A stretch of 64,000 nt of DNA from Rhodosorus marinus (lineage: Eukaryota > Rhodophyta > Stylonematophyceae > Stylonematales > Stylonemataceae), in NCBI GenBank assembly GCA_029953675.1, contig JAMWBK010000001.1, positions 1,091,001 to 1,155,000 on the forward strand. The letters are read 5' to 3'. Positions 45,100 through 55,099 of this stretch are shown piece after piece. Position 1 is the stretch's first letter. Each line of letters starts with the position of its first letter. A model generated the notes under the pieces. The model had not been told where the DNA came from and did no database searches. It was given only the letters and a program-made list of their open reading frames with translations. The position numbers and the translations under genes are program-made.

Positions 45100-46030
45100 C
45101 GCCGTGGCCTACCATGCCCCATGAGCACCCTCGCGATGAAGGGACAGCCGATTTTCGCGCCGACCTATTAGCCAGCTTCCCCGCAATGAAAGGCGCCCGC
45201 CCCCCCGCCCGCGCGCAGATTCTGAAGCTGTTGTATCGCAAAAATCGACAAGACAGAAGAAAAATGTCTAGTGTCGCGAGACACCCAAAACAATAAAACC
45301 CGCAACATAGTCCTATTTATTTTTAATTTTCAACTTTATATTCCTCAGGTGGTTTGTTGGTGGTCAATCAATGTGAATGGCACTGTAGAGAATGCTGAGG
45401 TTCTCTGGGACGGTATTGGCATCATTGCTTCGCGGGACTTTGAATAAATGTGTTTACATTTTAGTGCCCCCTAATGGCTGTGGCGCTAAGGAGTTCTCGT
45501 TGGCTTCGGGAGTCGTTCCGCGAACGCCCTGACTGTCTCTCCTCGTTGGTTTACCCACCGTCTAAGTTTATTGCTGTGGCATATGAACGAATTTTGTTGT
45601 TAATCGGAGACTAAAATGAAAAACCTCGAGGGGAAAAAGGAGAGACGATGCGCGGCGAAGGTCGCGCGCCTCCAATATCAAAGCAGCGTTCATGCGCCTC
45701 AGCAAAAAACTTAAACCTGTAAACAACGAGGATATATCGTCGGGGCGTTCGAGTCGCACCTAATGGCTAGTTCTCTAAAGACTTCTCACTGGCTTGGGGA
45801 ATGCTCCGCGAACGGTCTGTCAGTCTCTCCTCGTTCGTTTACACCTGTCCGAGTTTCTTACTGTGACATGTATGAATGAATTTGTTTAATCGGAGACTGA
45901 AAGAAGAAACCCCGAGGGGACGTATGAACTCGGCCTTGATATTGGAGGGGAGCGATCTTCGCCGCCACGTAGTCTTCTTTTCCCATCGGATTTGTATTTC
46001 AGATTCCAATTTAAACAAATGCATTCAAAA
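45100..46030. mobile_element. Mosaic of short family A fragments in both orientations
   Basis: 45110-45245 (+) finger region (ADFRADLLASFPAMKGAR), 45490-45600 (+) C-terminus, 45605-45765 (-) tail and C-terminus, 45775-45880 (+) C-terminus, 45885-45915 (-) tail start, 45915-46030 (+) tail. All are truncated at different points. Confidence 0.7.
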
Positions 46031-46194
46031 ACCCCAATTCATTCATTCAATTCATTCAAAAGAGTACCTAAAAAATGAAAAAATATATAGGAAAGCCGTC
46101 GAAGGGGGGTGTACTTCCGGGCCGAGGCGCTGCTGGTTTTACGAGCCTTGGGACTTGGGCAAAGTTGTCTTTGCTTTTATCACCAGCAAACTTC

Positions 46195-46290
46195 AATACA
46201 GCTCTTCGTCTCCCTAGTTCCTAACTCCCTTTTACACCCTGCCTAGCTCTTCAGATAAGCCAGCAAATAAAAACCGGTCAAACCATCACT
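46195..46290 (+). mobile_element. Family B-like tail
   Basis: GTCTCCCTAGTTCCTAACTC to TAGCTCTTCAGATAAGCCAG. Nothing recognised from 46291 to 46773. Confidence 0.55.
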
Positions 46291-46773
46291 TTTGGTCTAG
46301 CTTCGATTTTCGATACAAAACATGGATATTGGACAAATTCCACAAACACCGTCAAAAACGGACATATAAGTTTTGATTAAAAGCGTTTCTAAAAACCAGT
46401 TTTAATTGAGGGAGCCCGCTCTTGTGGGGATGAAGTTTGGGCACACCGTTTGTATCTACATCTCTGAGCGTCGATACACTTTTGGCCGTGACGGACGAAC
46501 TTAGCAAAATGCGTTGGTGAACTCATAGAAAATTCGAGAAAATGTCCTCAAGAACTATCTGGGTGGCTACCGCTTTGTTCGAGGATAAGTGCTTCTGTGG
46601 TTCGGATGTAGACCGTTTACTTCAGCTACCGAGTGTAGCGCGGGTAATCGTTGGCGGAGCTTTATTTAAGGGATTTAAGGGAGGTACCCATAGCGCTGGG
46701 GCTAGGAAAGCGACCCGAAATTGTTGAGCGTAAATTCGAGGTACCTGGATTGAGGATTAAGGAAGCTGGGTCG

Positions 46774-48108
46774 ATGAAAGTTCTCTTGTTTGTGGTTTCG
46801 GCTGTATGTGCGCACTATGCGTCCAGTCTGCCTGTTGAAGTGCTGCCCGGTAAGCGCCAGTTTGGCGGTAGTTCGAGGCAGCAGGGGGTGTCGACCTGCG
46901 GCGCCTTGTTAACCAACCGGAATGTATTGATCAACGACTTCAATGTTGTTGCGCGATTGAGAACAGATATCGATCGGACTTTTGCCTTGCAGCTGTTTTC
47001 AAGCACCGCTGAAAGAAGCGGTCTGCCTCTCATCAAGGCCAAGTTCGCTTCTGGTCCCGAGATGGACCTGAGACGACTGCGCCTGCACATTGCGCCCGGC
47101 AATTGTGACGACTTTCAGCGCAACGCGATCCATAAGATAGCGAAAACGAGGCACTACATTAAGGGAACAACCTCCGCTCAAATGAGGTTCACTCTTGGTG
47201 ACAACGTCAGTGCTCCAGATACACCCCGCGGGTGCTGCAATCTATGTGCGTACGTCCAGCCGATCATCAAGAACCCCGAGGATGGCAAGCGGATTCATGT
47301 CCTCAACGAGGAGTTTGAGCAATCTGTCAATCATGGAAAACTTTTCTGCAGAAAGGGAAGCAAGGATGATTTCCTATGCGATCTCCCAGATATCTGTATC
47401 AACCTTATTCAAGGAACAGAAGGCGACGATGTCCTCATCGGTACCCCCTACAATGACCACATCCTTGGACTCGGAGGGAATGACAGGATCATCGGTGGGG
47501 ATGGAGCGGACTATCTTAATGGCGGGGATGGTGATGATTTCATCAGAGGTGGGCCTGGAAGCGATCTAATACTCGGTTCAGCCGGAAGCGACAATCTGAA
47601 AGGCGGCAGCGGGATAGATAGGCTTGTAGGAGGAGAGGGAGATGACTATATTGGGGACTCTTCAAAGGATTCAGAAGCGAAAAGGGGTCCGGGTCAACCT
47701 CTCGTTCCGGACAACTTTGCCCACGGAGGTAACGGCGACGATACCATCGTTATGGGAGATGGGGATGATTTTTTGGAAGGCGGCGCAGGGAATGATACGC
47801 TTAGTGGGGGTGACGGCGACGATGTCATCGTCGGGCGGGGAGGAAAGGACACCTTGAGGGGAGGAGACGGAGATGATATTGTCCACGCCGACTTAGGTTC
47901 GAGCCTAATCCTCGCGTACGCCGGCGACGGCGGTGATATTTTCGCTGGCTACCCGGGCCCAGATGACAATAGCTATTACCACGTTCCCGACAAGGTTTAT
48001 GGGGGGAATGGCAACGACAGTCTCATAGGCGATAATATGGATCTACTCGATGGAGGCGAGGGGCTCTATGACTCTTATCATCACAGTTATTATTTTGATA
48101 CTGAGTAA
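46774..48108 (+). CDS. Second secreted RTX-repeat protein
   Basis: A 444-residue single-exon protein. The ATG at 46774 is preferred over an upstream in-frame TTG because it opens a signal peptide (MKVLLFVVSAVCAHYASS). The N-terminal domain (about 40-208) has a CC pair at 154-155, then C192, C202 and C208, the same late spacing as the genes at 21108 and 52746. RTX-like nonapeptides start at residue 212 (IQGTEGDDVLIGTPYNDHIL, GGDGADYLNGGDGDDFIRGG) and run to about 420, where the array stops short. They are predicted to bind Ca2+ outside the cell. The stop lies only a few bases from a LINE A tail, so the C-terminus may have been cut by that insertion. No catalytic or pore-forming domain seen. 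Confidence 0.88.
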   Translation: MKVLLFVVSAVCAHYASSLPVEVLPGKRQFGGSSRQQGVSTCGALLTNRNVLINDFNVVARLRTDIDRTFALQLFSSTAERSGLPLIKAKFASGPEMDLRRLRLHIAPGNCDDFQRNAIHKIAKTRHYIKGTTSAQMRFTLGDNVSAPDTPRGCCNLCAYVQPIIKNPEDGKRIHVLNEEFEQSVNHGKLFCRKGSKDDFLCDLPDICINLIQGTEGDDVLIGTPYNDHILGLGGNDRIIGGDGADYLNGGDGDDFIRGGPGSDLILGSAGSDNLKGGSGIDRLVGGEGDDYIGDSSKDSEAKRGPGQPLVPDNFAHGGNGDDTIVMGDGDDFLEGGAGNDTLSGGDGDDVIVGRGGKDTLRGGDGDDIVHADLGSSLILAYAGDGGDIFAGYPGPDDNSYYHVPDKVYGGNGNDSLIGDNMDLLDGGEGLYDSYHHSYYFDTE

Positions 48109-48310
48109 AACTGAATAAATGTGTTTTATCGGAGACTAACAAAAGGAGAAAGGAGAGGGAAAAAAGATTTCGAGCGGCGAAGATCGCGCGCCTGAGCCAC
48201 AGCAGGAAACTTAGACGGGTAAAAAACGAGGAGAGACGGTTAGGGCGTTCGCGGAACAACTCCCAAACCGAGTGAGAACCAACGGAATCCAAAAACTCAA
48301 AACATCAATC
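48109..48310 (-). mobile_element. Diverged family A tail and C-terminus
   Basis: TTTTATCGGAGACTAAC, GGCGAAGATCGCGCGCCT, then the complement of the ORF2 C-terminus (AACCAACGGAATCCAAAAAC region). Confidence 0.75.
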
Positions 48311-48779
48311 AGCAGCGGTACCAGGGAGATGACTAGAGCCGAAGCAGCGCACGCTTGGGGAAGACAAAACTGTAGCAAAGTCATAGCTTTGCAATATCCA
48401 CATCGCCAGAACAAGCAAACCCTGAGGATTGTACGACACTCCTCTCAGGGTTTAAGATTCACTTATTGAATTCTCACTTGCTTTAGTCTGGTCTTTCTTC
48501 TACTGCTTCTCCTAATTCATGCCCGTTGCAACTAATACAGTATATATATATCCTTTGCTACTCGACATCTAAGATATACCGTAGACGTTAGACTCACGAC
48601 TAAACAATGCACGACGTAAATTCCATGACTAATCTAGATTGATCTGCTACCGTTCGATCCTTGATGTATTTCGCAGTGTATTCCGTTTTGACGTTGTACT
48701 CAGGGGGGTTTCATAGTACCTGAATTTCGAAACCATTCATTCAATTTCGACAAACGACCAAGTGGTGGGCTTGATAGAC

Positions 48780-48889
48780 GAACGAATGGTTTAATCGGAG
48801 GCTGAAAAAAAAAAAAACCCCGAGGGGAAAAAAAGACTAAGCGCGGCGCAGTACTCGCGCCTCCAACATCAAAGCGGCATTCATGCGCC
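48780..48889 (-). mobile_element. Short family A tail insertion (SINE-like)
   Basis: 110 bp with the 5' end at GGCGCATGAATGCC. Flanked by ATAGAC at 48774-48779 and 48890-48895. It lies in the presumed 5' LTR of the copia element. Confidence 0.85.
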
Positions 48890-49139
48890 ATAGACAGGGA
48901 GAGATAATGGAAACCACCGAAGTTCCCAAGGGATGCACTGAGGTCAACATAGAGAAATAATATTTCATTAAAATGGTCTCATCGCCGAGGGCGATTCATT
49001 GAGGGGGAGAAGGGTTTTCTGAGGTGAGACAGAAGTCGAGAAGACATGGTCCCCGCCACGAGGGGGAGTGCCTCAGAGGCCGATGGACGATTGAGGGATT
49101 TCAGTCTGCTCCCAGTCTTTAGGGGAGAAGACGACAACT

Positions 49140-52084
49140 ATACGCCCTTCAAGCATTGCGCTATCAAGTCGAAACATTCCTCGATTTGAAAGGGCTAAGG
49201 GGTGTCATCGATCACCCCGGGGAGGTCACTGAAGCGGAGAGACGATATGTCTCGGCGGTGTTCGCGCCGGTGCTGGAGGGCCCAGCCATGGACGTAACAC
49301 TCGCTTCTTCAAGGGAAGCAGCGCGGACCAAGTTGGGGCAGCACTCATAGCGAGATACGAACCACCCCCAGATGCGACAACTCACAGCATCTGGGCAAGG
49401 GTTTATCGTCGAAAGTTACGAGGAAACGAGACCCCGCGAGCCCGGATCAACTGGCTAGAAGCCCAGTTTGCTGAAATACGAGAGATCAGCGGAGAACGTC
49501 CCAGAGAGGAGGAGAAACGGAGAGTATTAACGAGGATACTCGAGGAACGTCGTGAGTATGCCGAATTCTTTTACCACGCGTATAAGGATAAGGGCCTCCA
49601 ATGGAAGAGCCTGTGCAGAGATCTGGAAGAGATGCACGGACTCAGAGGCCCTCCAGAAGTTGAGCCCGCAAAGGCAACTGTTGAGCCCCGACACGCCACG
49701 ACAATGAAGAAGAAGAAGAAGAAGGGAATAATTTGCTACGGATGTACGCGTCCTGGACATATTCGGGCAGTAACCCCAGAGGAGGAAGCCAAGGACACCA
49801 ACCAACAACAAACCCCGGCGAGGAAGTTCCATGCTGGCGTGATGTCGCGAAATCAACAACGATTCATTTTGGACTCGGGGGCAACCGACCACGTTTGCAC
49901 TATCGACGGTGGTTTCACGGGTGATCGTCGCGTAACCGGCGCACAGATCACGTTCTGGGACGTGGGCGGCAACACTAAACGAAACTGGCACCGTAGAGCT
50001 TACAACAGTAAGTGGAGACATCTTATCGTTGGAGGACACTGTATTCCTGCTCTGAACGTCATTAGTCTGAGCCGACTAATGGAGAGAGGTTTCGCAGTCA
50101 GAAGCCTAGGCAACAACAGGCTGGCGGTGCGTAAGGATGGGGCGAAGCTTTTTGGAGCCACCACTAAATCGGATTTCTGTTACACCGATTTGCACATCTA
50201 CAAACGAAGTGCAGGAATAGCTGCATCCATTAATCGAAGTAGGGCAACTGATGCCATGGGATGGCACAGACGACTAGACTAGGTCATCCAGGGGCGTGTG
50301 CCATCAGACAACTCCAGAATTCGAATATAATTGACGTTAAAGGTCAAATACCCGCTAAGTTCGAATGCTCCAGCTGTGAACGAGCGAAGATGACGATTAA
50401 GCACCTAGGTGGGTGGCTCCGCCAAGTCGAAAACGTTCGGCCAATGTTTGCATAGCGACATCGCCGGCCAATTCCCTGAAGGAAGTGGACGAAGGAAGTA
50501 CATCGGACTGTTCGTGGACGAGGCTACAGGATGGGTGAAAGCCGAAACTCTGGAAAACAGGAGTTTAGTAGATGCAGCTTTCAAGGAGACAGTCATGATC
50601 CTTCGGACTCAACATAACGTCAGTATTAAGAGGATTAAGAGCGATAATGCGTTTGAGTATCAGGGGATGTGGCCCCTGCTGAGAGAATTGGGCATCCTGT
50701 GGGTTCCCAGTGCCCCCTACACACCGTCGGGGAATGGTATCGCAGAACGTATGGTGCGGACCGTCACGGAGCGACTACGCGCAACCATTTTTGGAAGCGG
50801 ACTAGGAGAAGACTTCTGGCGCGAAGCGCTGCCTGTAGTCGTGAGGAACATAAACAGAACGCCGAGAAAATTCCTAGGCGGCAAGACTCCGGACGAGATG
50901 GTCAGCGGGAAGAAGCTGAAGTTACCAGAAGTTATCAACTCGGGTCGGAAATAACTCACCATCGGACTGGACCAGGAAAACTCAGAAACTTGGACAGCAG
51001 ATCCGAAAAGGGGTTTCTCATGACGATCGAGGACCCTCATGTGGCGAGAATCTACGATCCTTCATCCAACGACTACAAACAGTCGCAGCACTGGCGTGTG
51101 TCAGAAGGAGTCTTTCCTGCGAAGGAGTTGAACCTGCAACGTGAGGGACGGGAGGTTTCGATCAACCTCATGCGAAAGGGAGACTCTCTGTTCAACGTAC
51201 CAGATCCAGAGTCGTGGAGTGAAGCGATGAACGGCCCTATGGCCGAAGACTGGTTGTTGAGAGCCGCTGCGGAAGAGCTCAGGGCATTAAGAAAAAATGG
51301 AGTATGGGAGCTGACACCCAGAGATACAATCCCACCATCGGCAAAGGTGTTAGGGTCAACGATGATCCTGGAGGTGAAGAAGAACGCTGATGGATCGGTG
51401 CAGCGCTTCAAGGCGCGTCTGGTCGCACGAGGGTATGCGCAGAGACCTGGCATCGACTACGAGGAAGTTTTTGCTCCACCGTTTGCCCTCGACTACGAGG
51501 AAGTTTTTGCTCCACCGGTGGACTTTGCCAGCATGCTGCTAACCATCGCTGCGTCGGAAGACCTAGAGATTGAGCAGGCAGACGTTAGGACCGCTTACCT
51601 GAACGCCAACCTTCGAGAGGAAGTATATATGTACCAGCTAAAAGGGTTGGAAGAACCCGGAAAGGCAGACCACGTTTGTCGCCTTGAAAAGAGTTTATAC
51701 GGCCTCAAACAGGCAGGACGCGAATGGAATCAAAAACTTATCGCTGATTTACAGGAAAAGGGATTCCAGAGATTACGAACCGACTGTTGCGTCTATCGAA
51801 AGGAACGATGTATGATAGCTGTCTATGTCGACGACATGCTCATCATAGGCAACCGTCCTGCAGTACAGGACGCAAAAGAAACGTTATCGGCCTTATTCGA
51901 CATCAAGCTTATGGGGGCGGTAACAGATTTTCTCGGAGTGCGCGTCGAGCGAAATCGATCAAGGAGGGAGATTTCCTTTACCCAGGAAGATTATATCCGA
52001 AAGCTCACACATACCTACGGCTTACAAGGTCGTACACCATTACCAACTCCAGTCTATGTATGTCACACACATGTTACCATCTAA
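49140..52084 (+). pseudogene. Copia gag-pol, broken and 3'-truncated
   Basis: Gag pieces at about 49150-49640 (frames change near 49350). A knuckle CYGCTRPGHIRA near 49733 is followed by protease RFILDSGATDHVC (49863) and the GAG-pre-integrase start WHRRLD near 50264, which ends in a stop. The integrase core is at about 50450-50950 (HSDIAGQFPEG, KSDNAFEYQGM, APYTPSGNGIAERMVRTVTE). The reverse transcriptase is at 51190-52050 (RFKARLVARGYAQ, QADVRTAYLNANL, LYGLKQAGREW, YVDDMLIIG). A 36-bp in-frame duplication lies at 51455-51526. Sequence after 52050 is not copia-like and ends at a stop, so RNase H and the 3' LTR are missing. Confidence 0.85.
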
Positions 52085-52257
52085 ATTTTACCATTATTCA
52101 ATATCTGGACTAGTAGTGATCGATTTCTAGTTCATGTTGTTGATTGAATACATGATGTTTCGCAAGGATTGTGGAATGCCAGGCTTTTTAGAAGGATTGG
52201 AATCAGGCATTATTGAATAGTTTATATTTATTCTTTAGTGCAACCTCGATAATAGTT

Positions 52258-52371
52258 GTGGCGCATGAATGCCGCTTTGATGTTGGAGGCGCGAGTACTT
52301 CGCCGCGCTTAGTCTTTTTTTCCCCTCGGGGTTTTTTTTTTTTTCAGCCTCCGATTAAACCATTCATTCAT
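52258..52371 (+). mobile_element. Short family A tail insertion (SINE-like) with 11-bp target duplication
   Basis: 114 bp from GTGGCGCATGAATGCC to ATTCATTCAT, flanked by CGATAATAGTT at 52247-52257 and 52372-52382. Confidence 0.92.
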
Positions 52372-52745
52372 CGATAATAGTTATAGCACGGTTTATAACA
52401 AAATTCTAGTCACCGCATGAAAAATGCGTGATTCACCTCCCACCTACCCCGCGCGTGTGTTGCTAGGCACTGGTGTATAGTGACACACCGAGTAGGCTTT
52501 ACCCGGCAATCAGCTGGGCGGCGGTGGAAAGCAAAATTAGGCCTGCTGAGCTACTCTTCGATGAGCTTTAGGAACTTCGCATCTGCAGACAAAACTGAGT
52601 ATATATCTGCGGAACGTTTCCTGCTCGTCTCCTTGTGCAGTGCAAAGCAACAAAGGTACCCGAAGCTCTGCCTTGTTGCAATGTTCTAGTCTTGGAGCTA
52701 CATTGGAATAAGAGGAGGGAGGAAAGAAGAAAAGGGGGAGAGAAG

Positions 52746-54687
52746 ATGAGTCCTTACGCACTCATCACATTCGTGGTGGTAGTAGTCTTTGCTGCCGTTC
52801 AATCTCAAGATTGCTCCGGTGATCCAAAGGTGGGAGCGTTTGAGTATTCAGAATTTTGTAGACCTCTCCGAGACAGGGAGGGGGTACAATATGGTGAGGC
52901 GTGCGCGGACACAAAGTTGAACGACAAAATCTTGGCAGACTTCCCTCCGAGCTGTATAAGACTCAAGTTCAGAGCTGATGCAGGATATCAGCTCAATAAG
53001 TTGAGGGGAGGGGCGCACTTTAATGAGCCTCCTACGGAGCAGGCTAGATTTACGTCTTACCGGGATATCGATAGGTGGAAGGAAAGTAACGATATCGTGG
53101 ACCCGGTTACGCTCGCCAGGGTTCTTATCTGTCCGGAGGAAATTGCCGGAATGTCTGATTGCTGTGGAGAAACAGTCAATGTCGTCGCATACGCAATTGT
53201 TAGTCTCATCCCCGATGGCGAGGAAATCCGCGTGTTTCTCAGTGAAGACGATGCGGACGAACTATGCGCGACGCGAGAGGAGGACAACACGACTGCCTGC
53301 GGCGTTACGATTTCATGCCCGATTTGTGGAGACGATCAATGCCGAGGGCCGGGGGGGGTTTGTTCCCCTCCAGACTCCCAATTCTGCCCTCCTGGGTCGG
53401 TAAGTCTCTCTAAAATGGGCTGCTCTTGGTTGTCGCCCTGAAAGGCCCCGAATACAGCAACACTGGAATCGATCTCCGGGCAGGTTGCTTTCCGGAAAAC
53501 CCGGCTGGGCTCCTTCTGCACCGTGCCAATTGTGGACGGAAGGCTGAGGGATAGCGAACGCAATGCGCAACTACTGACAGTTACTACCAACCTCCGATGC
53601 GTAGTTACCATATGTGAGACCCGATGAGTTCTGCGATTGCTGTGGGGGCGACTATTGCTTGGATTCGGACCGATCGGGAGTTCAGGCTCCGTGCGTTCTG
53701 CAAGGAGAATCTGCTTTGTGCGAAGGAAATGAAGTAGGTGTCCACCAGTAAATCAGCCTCTGCATCCTTGGAGACCATTACAGCTTGCATCAACGAGCTA
53801 ATCCGAGATCGCCTTCTCTTCACCCTACTCCGTGATGCTCTGTCTACGAAAGGTACTGGGTTCCACTGAGGGACTATGCACTTGCGAATGTAGCTCCGAG
53901 ATTACATGCACTAACCTCGATGGCGTCTGCCAACTTATTGAGGACTTCGATTGTCCCTTTTTCTTCGAGGTGAGTACTATCAAACCACCTCTAGCAAATG
54001 CCATGAACGAAAAACGAATACAATCACTTCGCATCTGAGTACCTCGTCCTGGCTGTGTTCTATAACCCCGTTCTCCCTGATAGTCCCCTGCCAGAGCTCC
54101 AGACGGAACATGCAAATGTGAGGAATTCTGCGCGCCTGATTTCTGCCTTACCTTCGCGGTGCACCCAATATGCTTAGAAACTCGAGTCCCTTTTGAACCT
54201 GATTGCGACGGGGTAAATATTAAGTTCAAACTGAGGCTACTGCAAAGAATATCTTACTAAACTGCGAATCCGTTGTATGCGTACCCCGCGTGTCATCTGT
54301 GCGTCAATGTAACCTTGGCTATCGATGAATTTGACTATTAGGGTGATTTTGTTGCACGAAATCCAGACGAGGGAAATCCAACATGTTTATGCTGCCCATC
54401 CTCCATTGCTTGCATAGACGAACGTGCGAAATGCATATTGAGAGAGCAAGTAGAGGATTGCCCTACCGGAGTACGTACTTACCTTCACCACGTAATTAGA
54501 ACACTTGTCCAAATCTGCTCGGATTTTCGTAATGGATGATGGACCCGGCTCGACTGTGCGTGAGTCTTTTTCTTGTCGTTTCTGGGTGCTCACGTGAATG
54601 CTCATCTTCGACTCTCTCCTCCCTTCACCTTTGCAGACTGTAGCCACCGATCCCAGCAATGGGTCATGCAAATGTGTGCAACCCTAG
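52746..54687 (+). CDS. Secreted Cys-rich protein with exon-encoded repeat modules
   Basis: Exon 1 (52746-53399) encodes a signal peptide (MSPYALITFVVVVVFAAVQS) and a Cys-containing domain (ICP 128-130, CC 139-140, C174, C185, C191) related to the two RTX genes, then a first Cys-rich module. Five further phase-0 exons follow: 53605-53733, 53853-53969, 54084-54212, 54342-54470 and 54637-54687. Three of them are exactly 129 nt. Donors are GTAAGT (53400), GTAGGT, GTGAGT, GTAAAT and GTACGT; acceptors end in AG. Each module has a C-x-C start (FCDCC, LCTCEC, TCKCEEFC, TCLCC) and three to four more Cys. The predicted protein is about 402 residues and ends soon after GSCKCVQP. Function unknown; an extracellular role is inferred. 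The 117-nt exon is the least certain. Confidence 0.78.
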
Positions 54688-54764
54688 TAAACTTCATCTT
54701 CGACAAGGGCGAGCACGGCCAAACCGTACTCGTAGTCACTGGTTGTCGTGGTGCACTCGCTTTA

Positions 54765-55051
54765 TTAGCATAGCCTGAAGCGCTACGCCTGGCGTGAAGA
54801 GGAACTAAGAACTAGGTAGGGAAGCGTGCAAACCCAGGCGCCTATGGCGCGCTTCAGCAAGCATGCTACTCGAATATCGCCACAGAGAGACACTTAAACG
54901 CCGCAAAAAGTTCCAAGTATTCAACAGGATGCTCAGTAAAACATTTCCGCAACCACTCCAAACCCGACTTCTCCACATGACCAAAGCTTTCCACAATGAA
55001 GGGCCGGAACCGGTGGGAACGACCCTCAGCGCGGAAGACTGGCCATACTCT
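54765..55051 (-). mobile_element. Family B copy 4, 3' part
   Basis: Tail and C-terminus of an older family B copy that continues at 59777 after the insertion of copy 3. The sequences join exactly at the duplicated CCATACTCT. Confidence 0.88.
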
Positions 55052-55099
55052 GGACTTTACTTGCATAGCCTGAAGCGCTACGCAAGGCGTGAAGATGAA

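Larger units (their letters stand above)
48440..52084 (+). mobile_element. Ty1/copia element lacking its 3' part
   Basis: A primer-binding-site-like TGGTCTCATCGC at 48973 resembles that of the first copia element, so a 5' LTR probably occupies part of 48440-48972. Its start cannot be fixed because no 3' LTR is present. The coding region runs from gag to RT and stops before RNase H. Confidence 0.7.

Noticed and set aside
46651-46773. Upstream TTG start for the second RTX gene
   Set aside because: The ATG at 46774 begins a clear signal peptide; the extension would bury it.
21108-48108. RTX genes as toxins
   Set aside because: Only repeats, a signal peptide and a Cys-containing domain are present; there is no toxin, acylation, protease or secretion-system component.
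53484-53600. Extra 117-nt exon in the Cys-rich gene
   Set aside because: It is open in phase 0, but lacks the module cysteines and would leave no room for an intron before the 53605 exon.
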